A stretch of DNA of 64,000 nucleotides from Bradyrhizobium erythrophlei (GTDB lineage Bacteria; Pseudomonadota; Alphaproteobacteria; Rhizobiales; Xanthobacteraceae). The stretch covers positions 3,720,001-3,784,000 of the forward strand of contig NZ_LT670817.1 in the NCBI RefSeq assembly GCF_900129425.1. Direction: 5' to 3'. The notes beneath the pieces were generated by a model. It searched no databases, was not told the DNA's origin, and saw only the letters and a program-made list of their open reading frames with translations. Of this stretch, positions 8,718-16,251 are shown piece after piece (the first letter of the stretch is position 1; every line of letters begins with the position of its first letter). Both the position numbers and the translations under genes were made by a program.

Positions 8718-10187
8718 CTAGTTGGACGCTTCCGGTTTGCTGCCGCGACCGATTGCAAATTGACCGACCGGGCCTTCGACGTGGAACTCGATCCCGGTCA
8801 TCTTCGCGAACAAGTCGATATTGTTGGTCCCGATCGCACACCCGGCAAGTCCCATATCGGTCGCCATCAGGTAGAGCGTCTGGATCAAGACGCCGACATC
8901 CTTCAAAATCAACGAATAGGCGATCGAGCTGTATTTCCATGAAACCCGATCGAAGCGCGCAGCGATCGTGATCAGGATCTGGGGCGGGGCGGGTGCGTCC
9001 ATCGCAAATTCGGCTGACGCCAACAGCGCGTCGAACTCTTGAGAGCGTACGCCGATCGGTACCAGCGCGTGCCGGTCGGCGTCGTAATGATAGAATCCGC
9101 GTTCGAGTCCTTCGCAATTGGCGACGGCCAGATAGAGTTCGAGTTCGTAAGCACTGCCGCCGGACGGATATGGCCTGGCGGTGTAGGCGACCACTGGGGC
9201 GGCATCGCCAAAGTCGAGCGTGCTTTGCCATTTCGACTGGACCCGCGCGGTGCCGTCGAGAAACCGCGAAAGCTCGGCGAGCGTGATCGGCTGCTGGTCG
9301 TCGAAATCGCGCGTTGAATGGCGTTCACGCAGCAGCTTTGCGATCGGCGAGATGGTCTGCGAAGGTGCGGTCGAAAGCTCGTCTAGATCTATTTGTTTTC
9401 CGGGCCAGGGCGGCCGCACCGCCGGCGGCGGAGCTATCACGTCCGCATACGGAAAAAGCCCGCCCAGCGGATTGGCCTGCCGGCCTTCCGTGATGCGCGT
9501 GTGGAACAGGAGATCGTGAAAGTCCCAGAGGACGAGATGATCGTCGCCCTCGGCCGGTCGCAGGCCTTCACTGCTGCCGGCGTCGACCCTGAAAAGGATC
9601 TGGCAATCCAGCAGCAAGGCGAGAAGCTCGATCCCTGGAAAGCCGTCCTGTCGTCGGAACTGCTTGATTTGCCGCGGCGTAGACAGCAAGGCGAGGGTGG
9701 TTGCAACCTTCGCATCGCAAATCCTGAACAACGCACCGGCGCGCGGCGATTCCAGGACCATCTCATTGGCGCGGCGTCGCAAGTAGGCAAACCGCGACAG
9801 CACGATCATGTCGGCATCGCCAAGCTTTGGCGCTTGCGGCCAATAATCGGGAACCTGCGGTTCGATAACGACCTGGTCCATATCGTCGGCCGAGCGCCCG
9901 AAGCGGTACTCCACAAGACCGCGCCGGGCCAGTCGACGGACCAACAGATCGATTTCCTTGTCGACCAGGCTGTCAGAGGCAAACGAACCCAGTGGCAGGC
10001 CTGTGCGAAGCTCCTGCGCTCTATCCACCGCGCCGGCGCTGAATTTTCCCAGGCCAACCGCATGGCCATCGAAGCAGGCGAGGAGACTTCCGTCCGGGTG
10101 CGCTTCGAGCGTGATGTGTCCGGCCAGCCGGGCGGAAATGGTTGGGGGCGCGATCCGCCGGCCTTTGTTTTTTCCGGGAGCGCGCAA
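8718..10187 (-). CDS. SagB-type FMN-dependent azoline dehydrogenase of a TOMM/LAP cluster
   Basis: A 489-aa SagB/ThcOx-family protein. The N-terminal half resembles the SagB-specific domain; the C-terminal half (from about residue 283) is the nitroreductase fold that binds FMN, with the opening motif RERHSTRDF, a central YPSGGSAYELELY segment, and LGG/GLAGCAIG-type residues near the end. SagB enzymes oxidise azolines, formed from Cys/Ser/Thr by the cyclodehydratase, to aromatic azoles. The start is a TTG with GAGGG eight bases upstream; that site overlaps the stop codon of the cyclodehydratase gene, so the two are translationally coupled. With its neighbours it forms a precursor-cyclodehydratase-dehydrogenase operon. 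Confidence 0.88.
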   Translation of the reverse strand: MRAPGKNKGRRIAPPTISARLAGHITLEAHPDGSLLACFDGHAVGLGKFSAGAVDRAQELRTGLPLGSFASDSLVDKEIDLLVRRLARRGLVEYRFGRSADDMDQVVIEPQVPDYWPQAPKLGDADMIVLSRFAYLRRRANEMVLESPRAGALFRICDAKVATTLALLSTPRQIKQFRRQDGFPGIELLALLLDCQILFRVDAGSSEGLRPAEGDDHLVLWDFHDLLFHTRITEGRQANPLGGLFPYADVIAPPPAVRPPWPGKQIDLDELSTAPSQTISPIAKLLRERHSTRDFDDQQPITLAELSRFLDGTARVQSKWQSTLDFGDAAPVVAYTARPYPSGGSAYELELYLAVANCEGLERGFYHYDADRHALVPIGVRSQEFDALLASAEFAMDAPAPPQILITIAARFDRVSWKYSSIAYSLILKDVGVLIQTLYLMATDMGLAGCAIGTNNIDLFAKMTGIEFHVEGPVGQFAIGRGSKPEASN

Positions 10188-10198
10188 GCCGGTGACCC

Positions 10199-12574
10199 TC
10201 AGGTATGGGGGAGAAACGGCGTGAGTTCGCTCTCCAACCGCGGCCGATCCAGCAATCCGAGCTTTACCGGAATATCGTAAAGCCTGCCCGGTGCGAAGCG
10301 GCGATAGAAATGCCGCAGTCCCGGAACGATTACCCTGACGATGGGCACTTCGATGTCGGGCCGGGTCTGATTGAGGACGAGGAAATCGAGGCCCGCGCGA
10401 GCAGCGATATCGACGCAGGCGATGACTTGATCGCGGGTGTTGTCGAGCGGGCCGAACTTCACGTCGGAGCCCGGCTGGGTCGCTGGATTGCCGCTCGGCG
10501 TCAAAAAGGGATGGTCTTGCAGACGCAATGGATTGGTGCCGTCGAGACTCGATTTCTCGCCGGTTCCGCCGCCCATCAGACCGATCGACAGAAACTGGTT
10601 CAGCTCAGTCAATGCACGCAGCACGGCAATGCGCTTATCGAAGTGCGCGCCGGAGCCGAACTCGATATTTTCCTGACCGTTCTTCATCCAGTGCGATATC
10701 GCCACATAGGTCGGAACGCCAAGATCGCTGGTGACGTCGAGCACCCAAAGCCGGCGCCCGGTGTCGGACAGCTGGGTTTGCAGGTCGCGGACGTAGGAGT
10801 CGTCGAATTGGCCGAGGTCCACTTCCGCCCGTTGCAATCGATTGTACCACCAGATCGCGTAGGAATCCCGTTCCACCAGTTCGAGGAATCCCTGGACAAT
10901 GGCCTCCTCCAGCGTGTTGCCCGCTGCGCAGCCGTTGGAATCCGCGTTGAAGGCGGCGGGGCCACCACCGTAGAAAAAATATAACAGGCTGGTCGGAAGA
11001 TATTTGAAGCGTTGATCGCGCAGCGACCAGACCGGCGACCACTCGATCCTGGCCGACGGATCGAATGGAGCCGGAACGACATGGGAATCGGTCGTGTCGG
11101 ACGTCGGTGTCGGGTCCGTCCGGAATTGCGCGTCGCTGTAGAGCAGGACCTCGTTGGGGGGAATAGCATCGCCCGGCGGGAAATCCGTGAAGCGCCGCGT
11201 CGCTCTGATCTCGTCGCCTTGGAAAATCCCGGAATAGCGCTCGATCGCCTCCATCAGCGCGCTGGCTTCACCCTGCTCGGCAGTGCTGCCCTTGCCGAAA
11301 CTGCCGCCGCTCAGTCCCGCCCTGAGCTGATCGACGTTAAGCGCCGGTCCCGAAAAATTGTGCGCCGCATAGTAGTTGGTGTTCATGGGCAAGTCGGCTT
11401 CGATCCGCTCCAGCCGCGTGACCACACCGGTGAGAGGGCTCACATGCTTTCGGAAACGCGCCACCGTGGCCCGCGACGACACCGTCCGGTATCCCCCGCT
11501 GGTCATGATCAGCTTGGCGCCGGGGCCAAGCTCGATCGGCTCCGGTGCCCGGCGCGGGTCCAGCAGCTTTTTGCGGCCGCAGGTCGGACATTGCGGGCGG
11601 GCCGAGACGTAATGCTTCACCATGGTCGAGCCCAGCAGGTCGAGGCTGACGATGTGATCGTTCAACTCGGTGCGGAATCCGCTGGCGATCGCTTTTGCGA
11701 TTTCGACCGCTGCAAACTGGACGGAGCTTTGTCCGAGCGTATTGCGGGCGAGGGTTGAAACGGCGACAGCGCGCGCCGGTGCGCGGTCGAGAAAGCCCTT
11801 GACCTCACGATTGCGTATCATGCGATCGAAAAGGCAGGTCCAGCAGGCGCTCTCGCCCGGTCTGAACACCGGCCCCACCAGGGGAAAGGCGCCGGAGGGC
11901 TGGACCAGCAGCCAGGGCGTACGCTCCGACACATGCTGCTGGTTCAATTCAGCCAGCCGCCGTTCGAGATAATCGTTCACCAGCATGACCGTCAGGTCGG
12001 GAGAACGCGTGACGACATGAACGCCCAGTGCACTCAGCGCGGCACCGAGTTCGGTCGCGCCCTGCACGTCGATCGATTGAACGCGGACGCGACAATTCCC
12101 CAGATTTTGCTCCGCGATTCCGGGCGGCAGCCCGAGGCTTGCCCAATAGCCGGCCACGGCGCCGGCGGAGGAGGGCGATGCCGGGACGATATAGCGGCGC
12201 TCGATGAGCCGCTTCAGAGCTTCCTCGATCTTGTCGGACGGAAAATTCCGCTCCAGCTCGCGAACGAGCTCCGGAAGACTCTTTCCGCCTTTTCCGATGG
12301 CCGAGGCCAGCGCACAATAAAGCTCGCCGTGAAGAAAGAACTTTCGGTCTTCGGAGTACAGGCAGACGACGTCGGGCGGCAGCACATAGACGGTGAAATT
12401 CGGCGCGAACTGCGGAATCTCTTTTTTGACGTTTGGCTTGGGACTGGTTCTGCGATTGCCAGTTATGACGTCAGCACGCGCAGCTTTTTTGCCGCTCCGG
12501 CTCGCTTTTGCGGGGCGTAATCTCCGACCACTGGAATTGCCTCGTCCAGCTCCGGCGCTTGCTTTTCTCGACAA
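10199..12574 (-). CDS. fused TOMM cyclodehydratase (leader-binding/E1-like + YcaO)
   Basis: A 791-aa protein combining the two halves of an azoline-forming cyclodehydratase. Residues about 55-130 look like the leader-peptide-recognition (RRE) wing; about 155-340 is the E1/ThiF-like part with two Cys pairs (C244/C247 in CWTC and C329/C332 in CPTC) that would bind zinc; about 395-780 is the YcaO domain, with the ATP-binding segment STAEQGEASALMEAIERYSG and the second acidic helix LEEAIVQGFLELVERD. It ends in ELTPFLPHT, a Pro-rich tail like that of other YcaO cyclodehydratases. Its job would be ATP-dependent conversion of core Cys residues to thiazolines. Start is TTG; the first 50 residues are Arg/Lys-rich and may be over-called. 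Confidence 0.9.
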   Translation of the reverse strand: MSRKASAGAGRGNSSGRRLRPAKASRSGKKAARADVITGNRRTSPKPNVKKEIPQFAPNFTVYVLPPDVVCLYSEDRKFFLHGELYCALASAIGKGGKSLPELVRELERNFPSDKIEEALKRLIERRYIVPASPSSAGAVAGYWASLGLPPGIAEQNLGNCRVRVQSIDVQGATELGAALSALGVHVVTRSPDLTVMLVNDYLERRLAELNQQHVSERTPWLLVQPSGAFPLVGPVFRPGESACWTCLFDRMIRNREVKGFLDRAPARAVAVSTLARNTLGQSSVQFAAVEIAKAIASGFRTELNDHIVSLDLLGSTMVKHYVSARPQCPTCGRKKLLDPRRAPEPIELGPGAKLIMTSGGYRTVSSRATVARFRKHVSPLTGVVTRLERIEADLPMNTNYYAAHNFSGPALNVDQLRAGLSGGSFGKGSTAEQGEASALMEAIERYSGIFQGDEIRATRRFTDFPPGDAIPPNEVLLYSDAQFRTDPTPTSDTTDSHVVPAPFDPSARIEWSPVWSLRDQRFKYLPTSLLYFFYGGGPAAFNADSNGCAAGNTLEEAIVQGFLELVERDSYAIWWYNRLQRAEVDLGQFDDSYVRDLQTQLSDTGRRLWVLDVTSDLGVPTYVAISHWMKNGQENIEFGSGAHFDKRIAVLRALTELNQFLSIGLMGGGTGEKSSLDGTNPLRLQDHPFLTPSGNPATQPGSDVKFGPLDNTRDQVIACVDIAARAGLDFLVLNQTRPDIEVPIVRVIVPGLRHFYRRFAPGRLYDIPVKLGLLDRPRLESELTPFLPHT

Positions 12575-12683
12575 GGTTTGCGGCCCACTTGGCGGTCATG
12601 TGCGGGCGCGCCACCGAGCGTATCTGGCCCGCACTGCAGAGAAAACATGGATTGGCCGGGTCGACCTTGTCGAACCCGGCCAT
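12471..12683 (-). CDS. possible small 70-aa protein between precursor and cyclodehydratase
   Basis: An ATG frame begins 42 bases after the precursor stop codon and runs into the 5' end of the cyclodehydratase gene in another frame. The product reads MAGFDKVDPANPCFLCSAGQ and ends QKSCAC, with a CxxC pair and a basic middle. Its placement inside the operon and its two Cys pairs make it plausible as a small partner or second peptide. However, the ribosome-binding site is weak and the overlap with the Arg/Lys-rich, poorly conserved start of the next gene means it could be a shadow. I do not recognise a family. Confidence 0.35.
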   Translation of the reverse strand: MAGFDKVDPANPCFLCSAGQIRSVARPHMTAKWAANLVEKSKRRSWTRQFQWSEITPRKSEPERQKSCAC

Positions 12684-12724
12684 GATGATCTTCGTTTATT
12701 GAATTGAGCGGAAAGCGGTCTGGT

Positions 12725-13114
12725 CTAGCACCAGCGGCAGCCTCCCCACGATGCACAGCAGGCTCCGCCAACGCCGCAGCCAACGCCGCACCGGCAGCCT
12801 CTGCAAGCGCGGCAACCCCTGCAGCCTCGGCAACCGCCGCAAGCACGGTAAGCTACCTGTACGTTGCCCTGTGTCGCTCCGGTGTTCTCCTTGTCGAAGA
12901 CGTAGAACGTCGCCAGGCTGACGTCGGAGATTTCTTCTTCACCGAGAGTGAATTCGTGACTCGGTGCAATGTTCGGCGTCCGCGGCACGTCCTGTGTCGG
13001 CACCGCCGCTGCGGATGCGCCGCCCACTAGTGAGAAAGTCAAACCGGCAGCACCCAACACCGGAACGGCTTTCGTCCCACGCTTTGGCTTCGAAGCCTGC
13101 TTCGCCCGTGGCAT
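12725..13114 (-). CDS. Cys/Gly-rich TOMM (LAP) precursor peptide
   Basis: A 129-aa precursor. Residues 1-16 are Lys/Arg-rich; residues 17-37 are hydrophobic and end in an AxA-like GGASAAA, resembling a signal peptide. Residues 50-90 form an acidic leader (EFTLGEEEISDVSLATFYVF) of the kind a cyclodehydratase recognises. The core from residue 91 is almost only Gly, Arg and Cys, with 12 Cys at 92, 95, 98, 101, 104, 107, 109, 113, 119, 120, 126 and 129, mostly as CxxC steps. The likely fate is conversion of many Cys to thiazoles by the two downstream enzymes. Start is the ATG with GGAGG eight bases upstream; an earlier ATG five codons up lacks one. The CxxC-repeat core recalls heterocycloanthracin-type bacteriocins, but the leader differs. 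Confidence 0.85.
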   Translation of the reverse strand: MPRAKQASKPKRGTKAVPVLGAAGLTFSLVGGASAAAVPTQDVPRTPNIAPSHEFTLGEEEISDVSLATFYVFDKENTGATQGNVQVAYRACGGCRGCRGCRACRGCRCGVGCGVGGACCASWGGCRWC

Positions 13115-13162
13115 AGTCGCATCCTCCATAGACCTGTAAAGATGTTAGAGTTCAGTGTGCTA

Positions 13163-13191
13163 AGTGTACGCTTTGCAAATGTACCATGCAA
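13163..13191 (-). promoter_or_regulatory. candidate sigma-70-like promoter of the TOMM operon
   Basis: On the minus strand, TTGCAT and TACACT are separated by 17 bases, about 50 bases upstream of the precursor start codon. Spacing is ideal and both hexamers match the consensus at four of six positions. Judged by eye only. Confidence 0.35.
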
Positions 13192-13236
13192 GACGGGTCA
13201 GCATACTGGCGCGTCCAATCGTTTCCGGATCTTCAT

Positions 13237-13263
13237 GTTCATGAACGAGTTGTTCATCAACGA
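13237..13263. promoter_or_regulatory. 12-bp direct repeat upstream of the TOMM operon, possible operator
   Basis: GTTCATGAACGA at 13237 and GTTCATCAACGA at 13252 are direct repeats with a period of 15 bases; the first also contains the perfect palindrome GTTCATGAAC. They lie about 45-75 bases upstream of the candidate -35 box of the precursor gene. Such spaced repeats often bind an activator dimer, but no regulator gene is in this cluster. Confidence 0.3.
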
Positions 13264-13464
13264 CTGCGGCGCTGTCTATTCAACCGCAACATCCATGATC
13301 CGTTCCCGATGGCTTCAACACTCGTAGATCAGGCGTCGCCAGTAGCGCGAGCCACGGTTCGTCGTTGTCCATCAAACAATTGATAAATTGCATCGATGCT
13401 GGCAAGGACCTAGCCTCTGAATGATGCGCCGCGACAGATTGCTGGCTCGAGCGAAGAAACGGAC

Positions 13465-14331
13465 ATGGTCGATTACTCCGGACGTTTCGTCTGGTACGAA
13501 CTGATGACGACAGACATGGCGGCCGCCAGGGCTTTCTACACCGAAGTCGTCGGCTGGGGCGCGCACGACGCCTCGACGCCCGAGCTGGCCTACACTCTGT
13601 TCACCGCTGGCGAAGCTTCGGTGAGCGGGCTCATGGGCCTGCCGGAGGAGGCGAGGAAATTGGGCGCGACACCGCGGTGGATGGGATATGTCGGCGTCAA
13701 CGACGTCGATGCTACGGCCGGCCGAATCAAGCGTCTCGGCGGCGCCGTGTATGTCCCGCCGACGGACAGCAACATCGGTCGCATTTCTGTCGTCGCGGAC
13801 CCGCAAATGGCAACGCTTGCGTTGGTCACGGGGCTGAAGCCCGGCCAATCCCAATCCGCTGAGCCGGATGGGCTCGGGCGCGTGGGCTGGCATGAGTTGC
13901 TCGCCACCGATTGGGAAAAGGTGTTCCCTTTCTACGGCGAGATTTTCGGCTGGCAGAAAGCGGGCAGCGAAATCGGTCCGACGGATACCTACCAGTTATT
14001 CGCCGCTGGCGGGCAGACGGTCGGCGGCATGCTCGCCAAGCGTCCGGCGGAGCCGGTCCCATTCTGGCTGTACTACTTCAATGTCGACGATCTCGACGCG
14101 GCCGCGGAGCGCGTGAAGAGCGCCGGCGGCCAGATCCTCGAGGCACCGCTCGAGTTGCCGGGCGGCAGCTGGTTCGCCCGATGCATGGACCCGCAGGGCG
14201 CCGCCTTCGCGGTGCAGGGAAAGCGAAGCCGGAATAATTCCGCGCGGGCTCCTGCCTCGGAAGTCGGCTGGTCCACCGAGTGGAGCGGGATTTCCTCGAG
14301 GGGCCGGTTGGTCACCAAACCCCGCGGCTAG
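13465..14331 (+). CDS. VOC family protein with two glyoxalase-like domains
   Basis: A 288-aa protein built from two related beta-alpha-beta-beta-beta modules. The first begins GRFVWYELMTTDMAAARAFY and the second GRVGWHELLATDWEKVFPFY, an obvious internal duplication. Each has the W-x-E-L start and an F-Y-x-x-x-(F/V)-G-W helix (FYTEVVGW, FYGEIFGW). This is the vicinal-oxygen-chelate fold as in Cfp30B-like proteins. The true reaction is unknown; members include dioxygenases, resistance proteins and isomerases. The last 30 residues after the second domain are low-complexity. Confidence 0.9.
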   Translation: MVDYSGRFVWYELMTTDMAAARAFYTEVVGWGAHDASTPELAYTLFTAGEASVSGLMGLPEEARKLGATPRWMGYVGVNDVDATAGRIKRLGGAVYVPPTDSNIGRISVVADPQMATLALVTGLKPGQSQSAEPDGLGRVGWHELLATDWEKVFPFYGEIFGWQKAGSEIGPTDTYQLFAAGGQTVGGMLAKRPAEPVPFWLYYFNVDDLDAAAERVKSAGGQILEAPLELPGGSWFARCMDPQGAAFAVQGKRSRNNSARAPASEVGWSTEWSGISSRGRLVTKPRG

Positions 14332-14410
14332 GGAGCGAAATTCGGATACCGACGTCGCGGCCACGGTCATGGCGAACACAAGGCCCGCCTGACCGCAACC
14401 GAAGGCGGGA

Positions 14411-15565
14411 TCAGGTGGCCTTGGCCGCTGCGGGCGCCGATTTGGGAAGTGGCTTGTCCTGCCGTTTCGACCAGGAAATGTAGTAGGCGACGATGGTCAT
14501 GATCGCTATTCCGGTCACGCTGACGAAAATCTGCGCGAACAGCGAGCCTGAACTCATCATCAATTCGAAATGCCCGACAAAACTGAGGAAGACGCCGACG
14601 CAGAACACGGCAAGCGACTGCTGACCGCAGACGATCAGGGGATCGAACACTTTCCACCCCAGTCCCGACCAGTCCTTGGGCACGAACCTGATGACCAAAA
14701 TCACGATCACCACGAAATGCAGGAACCGATAGGGCGCGAGATTGGTCTTGTCGTTGGGATTGAAGGTTGAGTAGAGCCAGTGCGGGAACATCGCTCCGAA
14801 ATCCGGAAACTTGCCTGCCATTGTCATAACAAGCGCAAAGATCAGATAGGCGATGCAAAGGTAGAGCGTGAAGGGCGAATTGATGATCGACATGGATCGC
14901 CTCGGGCCGCCGAGCGCGCACCAGGAGCCGAACACAAACAGCACCTGCCAGCAGTACGGGTTGAAGTACCATGTCCCGGCGGGATAGGCCGGCAGGTTCC
15001 AGCCGAACTGCCGCGCAGCGAGCCATAGCGCAATCGAAGCCAGCATCGTCAAATTGGGCCGGCGCAGCATCATCCACAGCACCGGCGGAAACAGTCCCAT
15101 CAGTACGATGTAAAGCGGCAGCACGTCGAGATTGACCGGCTTGAATTTCAGCAGCAATCCCTGGCGCAGCGTTTCGACCGCGCTGTCGACCAGGCCGGCC
15201 ACGTTGAACTCGTTGATGATCTCCGGGTCGCTGTAGCGCTGCGCGACATACCCGATCGAAACAATATAGATCACGAACAGGATGATGTGGGCGACGTAGA
15301 GCTGCCAGACCCGCTTGGTCAGGCGGGTGGCGCCGACGATGAATCCGCGTTCCAGCATCATCCGGGCGTAGACGAAGGAGGCGGTATAGCCCGAAATAAA
15401 GACGAAGAGGTCCGCAGCGTCGCTGAAGCCGTAATTACGCGTTGTGATCCAGTTCACGACGTTGTCGGGAATATGATCCAGAAAAATCGCCCAATTCGCG
15501 ACCCCGCGAAACAGGTCGAGCCGGAGGTCGCGTCCTTTTTCAGGCAGGGTTGCGTTAATTTTCAT
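14411..15565 (-). CDS. opgC: OpgC-family integral membrane protein (periplasmic glucan modification)
   Basis: A 384-aa inner-membrane protein with roughly ten hydrophobic segments. It starts with the OpgC signature GRDLRLDLFRGVANWAIFLD, followed by LDHIPDNVVNW and the SDAADLFVFISGY segment characteristic of this acyltransferase-like family. OpgC adds succinyl groups to osmoregulated periplasmic glucans. Start is the ATG at 15565 (MKINATLPEKG) just before the conserved opening; an earlier in-frame start at 15646 would add a tail with no hydrophobic or conserved part. It is convergent with the VOC gene and divergent from the NDUFS4 gene. Confidence 0.88.
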   Translation of the reverse strand: MKINATLPEKGRDLRLDLFRGVANWAIFLDHIPDNVVNWITTRNYGFSDAADLFVFISGYTASFVYARMMLERGFIVGATRLTKRVWQLYVAHIILFVIYIVSIGYVAQRYSDPEIINEFNVAGLVDSAVETLRQGLLLKFKPVNLDVLPLYIVLMGLFPPVLWMMLRRPNLTMLASIALWLAARQFGWNLPAYPAGTWYFNPYCWQVLFVFGSWCALGGPRRSMSIINSPFTLYLCIAYLIFALVMTMAGKFPDFGAMFPHWLYSTFNPNDKTNLAPYRFLHFVVIVILVIRFVPKDWSGLGWKVFDPLIVCGQQSLAVFCVGVFLSFVGHFELMMSSGSLFAQIFVSVTGIAIMTIVAYYISWSKRQDKPLPKSAPAAAKAT

Positions 15566-15793
15566 GGCCACCGTTTCGAAGTGATGCGTTCGAGATGTTC
15601 GGGCGGCAGGACAGCGGTCAGCCGCGGGCGCGGCCGAGATTGTCACAGCGCAGCATAACGACTATATCGGTGCGGAGAGTGTAACATTCAGGCCGGGAAT
15701 CACCGATCAAATTCCTGAAAGGTGTCTCTATACTATCCGGGCCGTTTCCACCACGCGCTTCCATGTCGCATTTCCCACGGGACCTGATCTTCC

Positions 15794-16099
15794 ATGACAG
15801 CACGCATCTTTAAGCCCGCCAAAAACGCGATGCAATCGGGGACCGCCAAGACCAAGGAATGGCAGCTCGATTACGAGCCCGAACAGCCACGCGTGATCGA
15901 GCCTCTGATGGGCTGGACCAGCTCCGGCGACATGAAGCAGGAGCTCACCATTCACTTCCAGACCAAGGAAGAGGCGGTGGCCTATTGCGAGCGCGAGGGC
16001 ATTCCCTATCAGGTCATTGAACCGAAGGAGCCGGCACGCCCGCAGGCCGCCTACGCCGACAACTTTGCGTTCCGGCGCGGCGAACCCTGGACCCATTAG
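15794..16099 (+). CDS. NDUFS4-like accessory subunit of respiratory complex I
   Basis: A 101-aa protein that matches the ETC complex I subunit (NDUFS4, 18-kDa) family: it starts MTARIFKPAKNAMQSG, carries WQLDYEPEQPRVIEPLMGWT and the FQTKEEAVAYCEREGIPYQV block, and ends RRGEPWTH. In alphaproteobacteria this subunit sits on the peripheral arm of NADH:ubiquinone oxidoreductase and helps its assembly. It is typical that it lies away from the nuo operon. The length is as expected. Confidence 0.95.
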   Translation: MTARIFKPAKNAMQSGTAKTKEWQLDYEPEQPRVIEPLMGWTSSGDMKQELTIHFQTKEEAVAYCEREGIPYQVIEPKEPARPQAAYADNFAFRRGEPWTH

Positions 16100-16251
16100 G
16101 GGCGGCCAAAGCTGAAAGCCTGACCTGGCCTGTCCTGTCTTGGCATTCCCTTGGGAGCGCAAGTTCTGGGTTGCCTAAGGCAGTGGCGCGATGACACCAT
16201 GGCGCCAGCTCAACGCGCAGATTGCGGCGCACAATAGACGACCGAAGGCCC

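Larger units (their letters stand above)
13115..13464. other. divergent intergenic region between TOMM precursor and VOC gene
   Basis: About 350 bases without a gene. Apart from the candidate promoter and the 12-bp direct repeats listed separately, I see nothing definite. It must hold the control signals of both divergent genes. Confidence 0.6.

Noticed and set aside
12463..12846. 127-codon minus-strand frame across the precursor core
   Set aside because: It reads the precursor core in another frame, giving Ala/Glu repeats only because of the repeated GCC/GGC triplets; the Cys frame has the ribosome-binding site and leader.
13237..13263. Direct repeats as the beginning of a CRISPR array
   Set aside because: Only two 12-bp units with a 3-base gap; no further copies and no cas genes.
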